From Streptomyces zingiberis (GTDB lineage Bacteria > Actinomycetota > Actinomycetes > Streptomycetales > Streptomycetaceae): 64,000 bases of DNA. Position 1 is the first letter of the stretch. Every line of letters starts with the position of its first letter. Below, one piece after another: positions 35,528 through 43,770 of the stretch. The notes beneath the pieces were generated by a model. That model was not told the DNA's origin and did not search any database. It saw nothing but the letters and a program-made list of their open reading frames with translations. Made by a program: the position numbers and the translations under genes. The stretch is taken from the NCBI RefSeq assembly GCF_012034935.1, contig NZ_JAATEN010000021.1:60423-124422 (forward strand). Reading direction: 5' to 3'.

Positions 35528-36487
35528 TCAGCGGGCGTCGGGAGCGTCTCCTGTCCGGTGGGGCGGCCCGGTCCCCGGGGCGGAGCCGCCTGCCGCCGCC
35601 CGGGTCATCTGCCGCAGCCAGCGGTGTGCGGGGTCGTTGTCCAGGCGGGGATGCCAGAGCATCAGATAGGTCATGCGGTCGATGGCCGCGGGGGCGGGCA
35701 CGACGTGAAAGGTTCCGGAGGGTCCCGCTCCACCGGCGTCCAGCAGCCTTCTCGGCAGGGTGGCGACGAGTGGCGTCCGGGCGACGGCCTGGAGGGCCGC
35801 GTAGTGGTAGGGGACCGTGAGACCGACGGTGCGTTCCACGCCTGCCCGGCGCAGGCTCGCGTCGACGATTCCCTGCATGCCGTGGGAGATGTCGACCACG
35901 ACGTGGACGGCGCGCAGATAATCGGCGAGGTCGAGCGGGGCATGGCCGGCCGGCGCGTGCTCACGGTCCCTGACGCAGACGAATTCCTCGGTGAACAGCG
36001 GCTCGGCGCGCAGGGAGGCCGGCGGTTCGGAGCCGAAGAACGCCAGGTCCATCGCGCCGCGCTGGAGGTCGTCGAAAACACCCTCGTGCCAGGGCCGGTA
36101 GTGCAGCCGGGACTGGGGTGAGAGCTGCATGACGGTCCGGAACAGTTCCTCGCCGATCACGGACGCGGCGTAGTCGGTGCCCGTCAGCCGGAAGGTCTCG
36201 GCGGCGGTCCCCGGGGAGAAGTCCTCGCGGGTGAAGAGGTCCGCGATCTGCGGCAGCAGCACCGCGAGTTGCTGCTGCAACCGTTCGGCACACGGTGTCC
36301 GCCGGTATCCCGAGGGGCTCCGGACCAGCAGGTCGTCGTCGAATGTCTCCCGCAGGCGGCGCAGTGTACGGCTCATCGCGGGCTGGCTCAGATGCACACG
36401 CCGGGCGGCGCGGGAGACGTTCCGTTCCTCCAGCAAGGCCATGAGGGGGACGAGCAGGTTGAGATCAAGGCGCTCGATATGCGTCAT
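35528..36487 (-). CDS. LysR-family transcriptional regulator
   Basis: A 319-residue regulator. The N-terminal winged helix has LNLLVPLMALLEERNVSRAARRVHLSQPAMSRTLRRLRE, with the dimerisation helix after it. The effector domain follows the NodD/NahR type (LAFFGSEPP, LPRRLLDAGG). The ATG at 36487 gives the standard start MTHIERLDLNLL; an earlier start at 36508 would run into the operator. It faces the Kelch-repeat gene across a T-N11-A box and probably regulates it. The co-inducer is unknown. Confidence 0.92.
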   Translation of the reverse strand: MTHIERLDLNLLVPLMALLEERNVSRAARRVHLSQPAMSRTLRRLRETFDDDLLVRSPSGYRRTPCAERLQQQLAVLLPQIADLFTREDFSPGTAAETFRLTGTDYAASVIGEELFRTVMQLSPQSRLHYRPWHEGVFDDLQRGAMDLAFFGSEPPASLRAEPLFTEEFVCVRDREHAPAGHAPLDLADYLRAVHVVVDISHGMQGIVDASLRRAGVERTVGLTVPYHYAALQAVARTPLVATLPRRLLDAGGAGPSGTFHVVPAPAAIDRMTYLMLWHPRLDNDPAHRWLRQMTRAAAGGSAPGTGPPHRTGDAPDAR

Positions 36488-36491
36488 CCGT

Positions 36492-36512
36492 ATAGTGTGG
36501 CATGTCAACTAT
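36492..36512. promoter_or_regulatory. LysR box ATAGT-N11-ACTAT
   Basis: A perfect five-base inverted repeat with an 11-base spacer fits the classical T-N11-A LysR binding site. It starts five bases upstream of the lysR start codon and lies about 42 bases before the Kelch gene. Confidence 0.7.
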
Positions 36513-36553
36513 GCATTGGACTGATATGTGCGGCCGGTGGCAGGGTCCCGGGT

Positions 36554-37669
36554 ATGAAGTCGAATCGGAGAACACGCACGGCGATGGTGTCCTTGGCTCT
36601 CGCCGCGGCGATGACGGCGGGCGGTGCGGCGGTGCCCGCGCACGCACATGAAGGCCACCCGCCGGCGGCCGGCGAGGGGCCCCTCCCGGCCGATCCGCAC
36701 TACGGCCGCGGGTGGCACGAGCTGCCCGGGATCGAGGGCGGCCCGCGGCAGGAGCACAGCGTGGCCGCGCTCGGCGAGAAGATCTATGTGCTGGGCGGCA
36801 TCGTCCCCGAGGCGGGCGGCGTCACCACGGTCGACCGGGTCGAGGTCTTCGACACCCGCACCCGCCGCTGGTCGGAGGCGGCGCCGCTGCCCGTGCCGAT
36901 GAACCATCCGAACGTGGCGGCCGTGGACGGCAGGATCTACGTCCTGGGCGGGCTGACGGGCGGCGCTTCGTGGGAGGCAACCGGGGCGAGCTTCGTCTAC
37001 GACCCGAAGAGGGACCGGTGGTCCTCGCTGCCCCCGGTGCCACGGGAGATGGTGCGCGGCAGCGCCGCGATGGGGGTGAAGGGCCGGACGGTCCACCTCG
37101 CCGGCGGCATGCGGACGCTGACCCCGGGGCCCGGCGGTCTGCAGGACACGGTGGACACCGTGTCGGCGTACGACGTGGACAGCGGACGGTGGCGCGACCT
37201 GGCCCCGCTGCCGCAGGCCCGCGACCACGTCGGCGGCGCGGTCGTCGGCTCCACGTTCTACGTCCTGGGCGGACGTGACCGGGGGCAGGTCAATGTCCGC
37301 GACACCGTGTACGCACTGGACCTGCGCACCGGCCGGTGGGCCGAACGCGCTCCGATGCCGACCGCACGGGGTGGCCTCGCCGCGTCCGCGGTCGGCGGGA
37401 AGATCTACACCTTCGGGGGTGAGGGCAACCCGGCCCCGGGATCCAACAGTATTTTCGACGAGGCCGAGGTCTACGACACCGCCCGCGACCGCTGGCAGCG
37501 TCTGGCTCCCATGCCGGTGCCGCGCCACGGCACCGCCGCGGCGACCGTCGGCGACACCGTCCACATCCCGGGCGGTGGCACCGCCGCGGGCGGGGCGCCG
37601 GTCGCCACCAACGACGCCTACCGCCCCAACGGGCACGGTCACGGGCGCGGGCAGGGGAGCCGGCCATGA
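36554..37669 (+). CDS. Secreted Kelch-repeat beta-propeller protein
   Basis: A 371-residue exported protein. The signal peptide has a twin-arginine-like NRRTRTAMVSLALAAAMTAGG and an Ala-X-Ala site near AHA (about residue 31). The mature part holds five to six Kelch repeats, each with a double glycine and a spaced tryptophan (IYVLGGI, DTRTRRWSEA, IYVLGGL, FYVLGGRD, IYTFGGEG), which build a six-bladed propeller. No enzyme motif is visible, so it may bind glycans or be a galactose-oxidase-like shell without the copper domain. LysR control is suggested by the divergent gene and its box. Confidence 0.9.
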   Translation: MKSNRRTRTAMVSLALAAAMTAGGAAVPAHAHEGHPPAAGEGPLPADPHYGRGWHELPGIEGGPRQEHSVAALGEKIYVLGGIVPEAGGVTTVDRVEVFDTRTRRWSEAAPLPVPMNHPNVAAVDGRIYVLGGLTGGASWEATGASFVYDPKRDRWSSLPPVPREMVRGSAAMGVKGRTVHLAGGMRTLTPGPGGLQDTVDTVSAYDVDSGRWRDLAPLPQARDHVGGAVVGSTFYVLGGRDRGQVNVRDTVYALDLRTGRWAERAPMPTARGGLAASAVGGKIYTFGGEGNPAPGSNSIFDEAEVYDTARDRWQRLAPMPVPRHGTAAATVGDTVHIPGGGTAAGGAPVATNDAYRPNGHGHGRGQGSRP

Positions 37670-37979
37670 CCCGGAGCGGGGCCCGGGGGCTCGACGTGGT
37701 CTGCCTCGCCTCCGCGGGAGCCGTCCGCGGCGGCGGCCGGGAGGCCCGGGGGCAGCGGATCCCGCGTTCCCGCGCCGTACCGGTGCTCCAGCGGGGGCGG
37801 GTGGGCCGAGCCGCGCTGCTCGGCCGGCCCGCCCGGCCCCGCGGGCCGATGATCCTCGGCGCCGTCACCGTGGCGTCCCGGTGCCGGGAAGGGGGGATCG
37901 GTGATCCGTGGATACGGAGACCGGCCCGCGATAGGAAGGAACACCCGAGGAGTTACGCCGGTGGAAGAGGTGTTGGTGC
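37670..37979. other. Intergenic region before the second MmyB-type regulator
   Basis: About 310 bases. An open frame at 37666-37986 is arginine/glycine-rich without domain character and I do not call it. The region should contain the promoter of the following regulator. Nothing else is seen. Confidence 0.4.
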
Positions 37980-38837
37980 ATGGTGATCGACCGGTCCGGG
38001 ATGGCGGAGTTCCTCCGCCGCCGCCGGGAGTCGCTGCAACCCGAGGACGTCGGCCTGCCGCGCGGATCCCGCCGCAGGACCATCGGCCTGCGACGGGAAG
38101 AAGTGGCCGTCCTGTGCCACATCTCGACCGATTACTACACGCGGCTGGAGCAGGAACGCGGTCCCCGGCCGTCCGAGCAGATGATCGCCTCCATCGCACA
38201 GGGGCTTCACCTCTCCCTCGACGAGCGCGATCACCTGTTCCGGCTGGCCGGGCACACCCCGCCCTTACGCGGCGCGGACAGCGAGCACATCAGCCCCGGC
38301 CTGCTGCGCATCCTCGACCGCCTGCACGACACCCCCGCGGAGATCGTCACCGAACTGGGGGAGACACTGCGGCAGACCCCGCTCGCCGTCGCGCTCACCG
38401 GGGACCTGACCACCTACAGCGGCCCGGCTCGCAGCCTCGGCTACCGATGGTTCACCGACCCCGCCGCCCGGCAGCTCTACGCCCCCGAAGACCACGCGTT
38501 CCTCACGCGGATGTTCGCCTCGCAACTGCGCGGGGTGGCGACGATGCGGGGCCCCGCATCACGCGCCGCGCACTACGCCGGCCTGCTGATCGCCCGGAGT
38601 GAAGAGTTCAGGCAGGCGTGGAACAACCATGAGGTCGGCATTCGCCCCAAGGAGGCGAAACGCTTCGTCCACCCCGAGGTCGGCCTGCTGGAACTCACCT
38701 GCCAGACCCTGCTCGATCCGCATCAGTCCCACGGGCTCCTGGTCTACACGGCCATTCCCGGCAGTGAGAGCTACGAACGGTTGCAGTTGCTCTCGGTCAT
38801 AGGATCACCACGGGGGCAAGGAGCACAGACGGCGTAG
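37980..38837 (+). CDS. XRE-family regulator with MmyB-like ligand domain, copy 2
   Basis: A 285-residue regulator of the same family as the gene at 33822. The helix-turn-helix part reads MAEFLRRRRESLQPEDVGL and IGLRREEVAVLCHISTDYYTRLEQERG. The C-terminal ligand domain includes LLRILDRLHDTPAEIVTELGETL and ends LLVYTAIPGSESYERLQLL. It is the short-spacer type common in streptomycetes. No oxidoreductase is adjacent on the left, and the downstream aldo/keto reductase-like gene is only a relic, so its original target may be lost. Confidence 0.9.
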   Translation: MVIDRSGMAEFLRRRRESLQPEDVGLPRGSRRRTIGLRREEVAVLCHISTDYYTRLEQERGPRPSEQMIASIAQGLHLSLDERDHLFRLAGHTPPLRGADSEHISPGLLRILDRLHDTPAEIVTELGETLRQTPLAVALTGDLTTYSGPARSLGYRWFTDPAARQLYAPEDHAFLTRMFASQLRGVATMRGPASRAAHYAGLLIARSEEFRQAWNNHEVGIRPKEAKRFVHPEVGLLELTCQTLLDPHQSHGLLVYTAIPGSESYERLQLLSVIGSPRGQGAQTA

Positions 38838-39244
38838 GCCGCCGCGGCCGCCCTGACGGCCGCGCCGGGCGGGCCCCGGTCCTGGCCTCCGCGGACGCCC
38901 CGACCCGGGCCGCCCGTACCGAAACCGCCGGGGAGACGGCCTGGCGGCCGTCGCCCGGTACGCACACGCGGGGTAGCAGTTGAGCCGCCTGCGGACCAGC
39001 ACCGACGCGGCAGCAGGACCCCGGCCGGCCGCTCATACCGGAACGTCCTCCGGACACGGCGTACCGTTACGGCCCGCTCGCCCTCGCACCAGCTCAGCGC
39101 GTCGGACAGCACCGTGCGCCGGCAGCTTCGCCTCTGTCGTTCCGCAGCCGCCTCCCGCCCTCGCCGGCCGGCGTGTGCCACGAGGGAGCGACCACGCGCA
39201 CTCGGTCGCCCCACAACTCCCTGCCCGGCCCGTCGCGGTCTTGG
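38838..39244. other. Decayed stretch without recognisable gene
   Basis: About 400 bases downstream of the MmyB-type regulator. All long frames are arginine/proline-rich. It may be the eroded C-terminal part of the aldo/keto reductase relic to its right, but no motif remains that I can identify. Confidence 0.35.
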
Positions 39245-39470
39245 TGATGGGAGTGGAGAGGTCGGGGCTGTGGCTGTAGAAGATGTCGGCGTCATCGGTG
39301 CCGAGATCGCGCAGACTGTGGTCGAGCGAGGCCGGCAGTGACTTGCGGGAGCCGCCCTTGAGGTAGGGACTCGGACCGAGCGGGTTGCCGGCCTCGGTCG
39401 ATAGGACGAGTTCGTCCCGGCAGGGTGCGAGGTCTCTGCGGAGCACCCTGCCGAAGAACTTCTCGGCGGC
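39245..39470 (-). pseudogene. Aldo/keto reductase fragment
   Basis: About 75 codons match the middle of YghZ-like aldo/keto reductases: AEKFFGRVLRRDLAPCRDELV, GGSRKSLPASLDHSLRDLG, then DDADIFYSHSPD. The catalytic tyrosine region in front and the cofactor-binding C-terminus are missing. The fragment joins the end of a decayed hydrolase gene at about 39460-39470, apparently a deletion fusion. It cannot encode an active enzyme. Confidence 0.7.
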
Positions 39471-40255
39471 GCGCGGCGGCGGGCCAGGTGGAGCCGCTGA
39501 ACTCGTGCAGTGCACCGTGCCCTTGGCCGGGAGCTCGGGTGTTCCATCCGGTGTGGGTGCCGAGTGGCACGGTCACCGTCGGAGCGCGTACGCCGGCGGT
39601 TTCGTTGCCGTCGGCGTCGACGGCCGGGGCCATTACCGTGTACCCGCGGGTGCGGTCGGCGACGGGCGGAACGGCCGAACGGTCCACGGCTTGGCGTGCG
39701 TTGGGTTCGTAGGGCAGCAGGGCGGACGGCACGGCGGGGAACCGACATGACCAGGCGTCCATCGTCACCAGGGAGCCGTCGGCGATCGTCGGCACAGCAC
39801 TGGGAGGCGGCTCCACGCCTTCGCTCACCCACGCGTCGAGGGCGTCCAGGACCGCGCGGAAGAGCGGAGGCGGCGACCACGTTCCGCAGGTGGTTGCAGA
39901 TCCCCTTCGTCGGAGGGCCCCATCGGATCGGCCACGTGCTGGCTCGACGACCACAGACAGCCCCGTGCGTCGGGTGGGAAGCCCAGAGGCCCGGCCGTCC
40001 GTGGTCGTGTGCACCAGCGATCCCCTGCGTTGCAAATACTCCGTCGGGGTCGGGGGTGCAGCACATCGGGATCGCTCGCGCGCTTCATGATCGCGTCCCG
40101 CTCGACGGTGGGGTGGTCGACCGACTCGGCGTAGGCGAAGGGGAAGGTGTCGGCCGGTCTGAGGTGGTCCTCGTACTGCTGGCCGCAGGGAACCGTCAGG
40201 TTGGTGAAGCGCACGGCGCCGAGCCGGCCGGCGCCCGAGACGTGCGGCAACAGCC
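39460..40255 (-). pseudogene. Multiply frameshifted alpha/beta-hydrolase-domain gene
   Basis: Pieces of one protein appear in three minus-strand frames. In order they read VRFTNLTVPCGQQYEDHLRP with FPFAYAESVDHPTVERDAI, then EYLQRRGSLVHTTTDG, then GICNHLRNVVAASAL, then AVLDALDAWVSEGVEPPPSAVPTIADG with VDADGNETAGVRAPTVTVPLG and HTGWN. This is the C-terminal half of the large alpha/beta-hydrolase-domain proteins (PF20091-like, by memory). At least three frameshifts and a missing N-terminus make it non-functional. Confidence 0.75.
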
Positions 40256-40296
40256 TGTCGAGGACCGGGTGCTTCCGGCCGGTCCCGCCATGTGAT

Positions 40297-40316
40297 TAAG
40301 TCAGTCGATTGACTTA
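40297..40316. promoter_or_regulatory. Candidate TetR operator TAAGTCA-N6-TGACTTA
   Basis: A perfect seven-base inverted repeat with a six-base centre lies 65 bases upstream of the first P450 gene. It is A/T-rich against its surroundings. TetR-family repressors commonly bind palindromes of this size, and a TetR gene is the second gene of the unit. Confidence 0.65.
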
Positions 40317-40380
40317 TTGGGTGATCCCGGATTGACTGGGCCTGCAGGTAACGCCGAGTAGCACCCTCAAGGAGGCAGGC

Positions 40381-41601
40381 GTGAGCGAGATGCGCGAGAC
40401 GGAGCCGATGAGCTACCCGATTCCGTCTGCGGCGGTCCTGGAGCCGCCAGCGGAGTGGGCGGAGTTGCGGCAGAAGTGCCCGGTCGCGGGGGTGACGTTC
40501 CCGAGCGGGGACGCGGCGGTGCTGTTGACCCGGTATGAGGACGTACGGCTGGTGCTGTCGGACCCCAGGTTCACGCGGGAGGGACTGGCCCGGCCCGACG
40601 CCGCGCGGATTACGGCGGGCGACGCCGAGGACATCTTCAACAGCCCGATGGCCAGGACGCTGAACGCCGAGGGACATGAGCGCTGGCGCCGGATGGTGGG
40701 CAAGTGGTTCACCGCGAAACGGATGGCCTCTCTCAAACCGCGGATGGAGGAGGCCGCCGACCGTCTCGTGGACGCGATGGTCGAACACGGCTCCCCGGCC
40801 GACCTGGTCAGCCATCTGGCCTTCCCGCTGCCGGTCTACGTCATCTGCACCATGCTTGGCGTCCCCGAGGAGGACACGGAGCTGTTCAAGGCATGGTCGG
40901 ACACCTTCCTCAACATGACGAAGTACACGAAGGAGGAGACCAACGCGGCGCACCGCAACTTCGCCTCCTACATGTCGCGGCTCATCGCGGCCAAGCGGGA
41001 AGCTCCCGGAGAGGACCTGCTCAGCCAGCTGATGGCCGGAGCGGACAGCGAGGGCGAGCCGATGTCGGAGGCGGGACTGGTCGCGACCGGGCAGGCCCTC
41101 CTGCTGGCCGGGCACGAGACCACAGCCGGGTTCATCTCCATGATGGCGGCTCATCTGCTGTCCGACCGCACCCGCTGGCAGCAGCTGGTCGAGAACCCCG
41201 CGCTGATCCGCTCCGCGGTCGAGGAGGTGCTGCGCTTCGACCCGAACGGCAGCGGCTTCGGGATGCTGCGGTACGCCCACGAGGATGTCGAACTCTCCGG
41301 CGGCACAGTGGCTCGCGGCACGACGGTGGTGTGCAGCATGGCCTCCGCCAACCGCGACGAGCGCGCCTGGGGCGACCCGGCGAGGTTGGACGTGGGGCGT
41401 AGCCCCAATCCGCACCTCACCTTCGGCGCCGGAGCCCACTCATGCCTGGGGCAGCCGCTGGCGCGCACCGAGCTGCAAGCCGTCCTCGGAGTCCTGCTGC
41501 GCCGTCTGCCGGATCTCCGGCTCGCTTCGGACGCCCAGGAGCTGCGGCGCCACGAAGGCATGCTGACCACCCCGTTGCAGGAGGTGCTGGTGACATGGTG
41601 A
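40381..41601 (+). CDS. Cytochrome P450 (first of cassette)
   Basis: A 406-residue soluble bacterial P450. The I-helix oxygen-binding motif AGHETTAG is at about residues 243-250, the K-helix ExxR in VEEVLRF, and the heme loop FGAGAHSCLGQPLA with the axial Cys355. The GTG start has a textbook AAGGAGG site. It opens a co-directional unit with tetR, ferredoxin, ferredoxin reductase, an MFS exporter and a second P450. All components for electron delivery are therefore encoded locally. The substrate is unknown. A palindrome upstream suggests TetR control. Confidence 0.95.
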   Translation: MSEMRETEPMSYPIPSAAVLEPPAEWAELRQKCPVAGVTFPSGDAAVLLTRYEDVRLVLSDPRFTREGLARPDAARITAGDAEDIFNSPMARTLNAEGHERWRRMVGKWFTAKRMASLKPRMEEAADRLVDAMVEHGSPADLVSHLAFPLPVYVICTMLGVPEEDTELFKAWSDTFLNMTKYTKEETNAAHRNFASYMSRLIAAKREAPGEDLLSQLMAGADSEGEPMSEAGLVATGQALLLAGHETTAGFISMMAAHLLSDRTRWQQLVENPALIRSAVEEVLRFDPNGSGFGMLRYAHEDVELSGGTVARGTTVVCSMASANRDERAWGDPARLDVGRSPNPHLTFGAGAHSCLGQPLARTELQAVLGVLLRRLPDLRLASDAQELRRHEGMLTTPLQEVLVTW

Positions 41602-42248
41602 ACGGAACCCAGTCCCGTGCCGACCGCGGCGCCGGTACCCGTGAGGCGATCATGGTGGCGGCCGAGCGGCTCTACGCCGAACACGGCCTGTCCAACGTCT
41701 CGAACCGGCAGATCGGCGAAGCCGCCGGTCAGGGCAACAACACCGCTGTCAGTTACCACTTCGGCACCAAGACCTCACTCGTGCGCGCCATCATGACCAA
41801 GCACGGCCTGCTCATCGACGCCCTCCGCCAGCGGCACGTGGAAGCGGTGGGGGACAGTGAAGAGGTACGGGACTGGGTGCGCTGCCTGGTGCGGCCGATT
41901 CCGGAACATCTGAGCACGCTGGGGACGCCTTCCTGGCAGGCCAGGTTCGCAGTGCAGGTGATGACCGACCCACTGATGCGAGCCCTGGTGACCGATGAGT
42001 CCCTCACCCGTGACAGCCTGCGCCACACCCTCCGGGGGCTCGGCCGGTGCCTGCGCGGCACTGTTCCCGACGGCGTGCGGCGCGAACGCGGCGAGATGGC
42101 CCGCCATCTGATCACTCATACCTGCGCGGAACGGGAACGCGCTCTGGCCGAAGGCACCAGCCAACCCGGCGCGTCCTGGGAACGCACCGCCGACGCGCTG
42201 GAGGACGCGCTGGTGGGCCTTCTCACCGCGCCCACCTTCCGCCGCTGA
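41595..42248 (+). CDS. TetR-family repressor of the P450 cassette
   Basis: A 217-residue regulator. The N-terminal helix-turn-helix reads AAERLYAEHGLSNVSNRQIGEAAGQGNNTAVSYHFGTK, the usual TetR signature with a tyrosine-histidine-phenylalanine end. The C-terminal ligand domain is helical. The ATG overlaps the stop of the P450 gene by seven bases, so the two are translated together, an unusual placement for a repressor that suggests feedback coupling. The likely operator is the palindrome at 40297-40316 upstream of the P450. Confidence 0.92.
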   Translation: MVNGTQSRADRGAGTREAIMVAAERLYAEHGLSNVSNRQIGEAAGQGNNTAVSYHFGTKTSLVRAIMTKHGLLIDALRQRHVEAVGDSEEVRDWVRCLVRPIPEHLSTLGTPSWQARFAVQVMTDPLMRALVTDESLTRDSLRHTLRGLGRCLRGTVPDGVRRERGEMARHLITHTCAERERALAEGTSQPGASWERTADALEDALVGLLTAPTFRR

Positions 42249-42292
42249 ACGACCACCCGCAACAGACCCGACACGACAAAGGAGACCTCGCT

Positions 42293-42493
42293 GTGAAGAT
42301 CACCGTTGACGAGGAGAAGTGCTGCGGCGCCGGCCAGTGCGTGCTGATCGCACCGGAAGTGTTCGACCAGCGCGACGACGACGGCATCGTCAGCCTCCTC
42401 GACGCCACGCCCCCGGCCGACCAGTACGACGTGGTCCGCGAGTCGGCCAGCGTATGCCCCGCCGCAGCCATCGTCGTCAGCGAGGACGCGTGA
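42293..42493 (+). CDS. P450-type 3Fe-4S ferredoxin
   Basis: A 66-residue ferredoxin. Cys10, Cys16 and Cys55 (CCGAGQC and VCPAAAI) match the single 3Fe-4S cluster of streptomycete P450 ferredoxins. The extra Cys11 is adjacent to the first ligand where most relatives have a hydrophobic residue. The GTG start follows AAAGGAGA. It carries electrons from the reductase encoded next, with which it overlaps by four bases (GTGA), to one or both P450s of the unit. Confidence 0.93.
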   Translation: MKITVDEEKCCGAGQCVLIAPEVFDQRDDDGIVSLLDATPPADQYDVVRESASVCPAAAIVVSEDA

Positions 42494-43695
42494 GCGTGCC
42501 GTCGGACGTCTTGGTCGTCGGCGCGAGCGCCGCCGGACTCGCCGTCGTGGAGAGTCTGCGCCGCAAGGGCTACCGCGGCCGGATCACCCTGCTCGGTGAG
42601 GAATCCGGTGCACCCTATGACCGGCCCCCGCTGTCCAAGCAGGTTCTGGCCGGAAGCTGGGACGCCGAGCGCACGCACCTGCGCGCGCCCGCCGTCCTGG
42701 AGGCGCTGGAAACGCGGTTCGTCTTCGGCGAGCGGGCTGTGTCCCTCGACGTGGCGGCGCGCACCGTGCGGACTGCGAGTGGACGGGAGCTGGGCGCGCA
42801 GGCCGTCGTCCTGGCCACCGGACTCCACCCACGCCGCCTTCCGGGGCTGTCCGGCACCGGGGGCGTTTACGTCCTGCGGACCCTGGACGACGCGGTCCGG
42901 CTCCGCGAGGAGCTGCTGCGGGCCGAGCAGACCGTGGTCATCGGGGACGGGGTGCTCGGCGCCGAGATCGCCGCGACAGCCCGCGAAACGGGCCAGGACG
43001 TGACGCTCACCGGACCGCAGGCAGCCCCGATGGAGATGCAGCTGGGCGCAGACATCGCCGAACGGCTCGCCGCCTTGCATATCGGGCACGGGGTACGGCT
43101 GCGCCCGCACACCCTGGTCCAGGAAGTCACGAGCTCCCAAGGGCGTATCACCGGCGTCCGCACCGCCGGGGGCGAGATCCTTCCGGCCGGCCTCGTCGTC
43201 GAGGCGGTCGGCGGCGTCCCCGCGACCGACTGGCTGGCCGGCAGTGGGCTGGCCCTGGAGGACGGCGTCGTGTGCGACTCCCACTGCCGTGCCGCCGAGG
43301 GCGTCTACGCCGCCGGGGACGTGGCCCGATTCCACCACCAGGCCCTTGGCCGCTCACTGCGACTGGAGAACCGCACCAACGCCACCGAGCAGGCGCAGAC
43401 CGTCGCGGCGAACATCCTGGGGGAGAGCCGCGCCTACACCCCCGTCCCCTACTTCTGGACCGACCAACTCGGCGTCAGGATCCAGGTTTACGGGCTGCCC
43501 ACCCCCACCGCCACGGTGCACATCGCCGAAGGCGACGTTCAGGAGGGCCGGTTCGTCGCCCGCTATGAGGAGGCGGGCCGTCCCGTGGCGGTCCTTGGCT
43601 GGAACATGCCCAAGCACGCCCGCCTGCAGCGCCAGTCCCTCCTGCCCCTGTACACCTCCGCACCCCACCCCGAACCTGCTACCGCCATGCGGTGA
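42490..43695 (+). CDS. NAD(P)H-dependent ferredoxin reductase
   Basis: A 401-residue flavoprotein of the putidaredoxin-reductase type. The FAD motif VVGASAAGLAVVESLRRKG is at residues 6-25, the NAD(P) motif VIGDGVLGAEIAA is in the middle, and VYAAGDVA lies before the C-terminal domain. The GTG overlaps the ferredoxin stop, which indicates coupled synthesis of the two partners. It should supply electrons to the ferredoxin and hence to the two P450s of this cassette. Confidence 0.93.
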   Translation: MSVPSDVLVVGASAAGLAVVESLRRKGYRGRITLLGEESGAPYDRPPLSKQVLAGSWDAERTHLRAPAVLEALETRFVFGERAVSLDVAARTVRTASGRELGAQAVVLATGLHPRRLPGLSGTGGVYVLRTLDDAVRLREELLRAEQTVVIGDGVLGAEIAATARETGQDVTLTGPQAAPMEMQLGADIAERLAALHIGHGVRLRPHTLVQEVTSSQGRITGVRTAGGEILPAGLVVEAVGGVPATDWLAGSGLALEDGVVCDSHCRAAEGVYAAGDVARFHHQALGRSLRLENRTNATEQAQTVAANILGESRAYTPVPYFWTDQLGVRIQVYGLPTPTATVHIAEGDVQEGRFVARYEEAGRPVAVLGWNMPKHARLQRQSLLPLYTSAPHPEPATAMR

Positions 43696-43770
43696 CACCA
43701 GCCCCCTGCCGCGCCCGGGAGGATCGTCCGACGGTGCGCGGCATCACCTCCATAACGACGGAACAGCACC

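Noticed and set aside
37666..37986. Possible small gene after the Kelch protein
   Set aside because: It overlaps both neighbours, is arginine/glycine-rich and has no recognisable motif.
39292..41439. 715-codon minus-strand frame
   Set aside because: Its front two thirds are antisense to the P450 gene. Only the last part contains true pieces of the decayed hydrolase.
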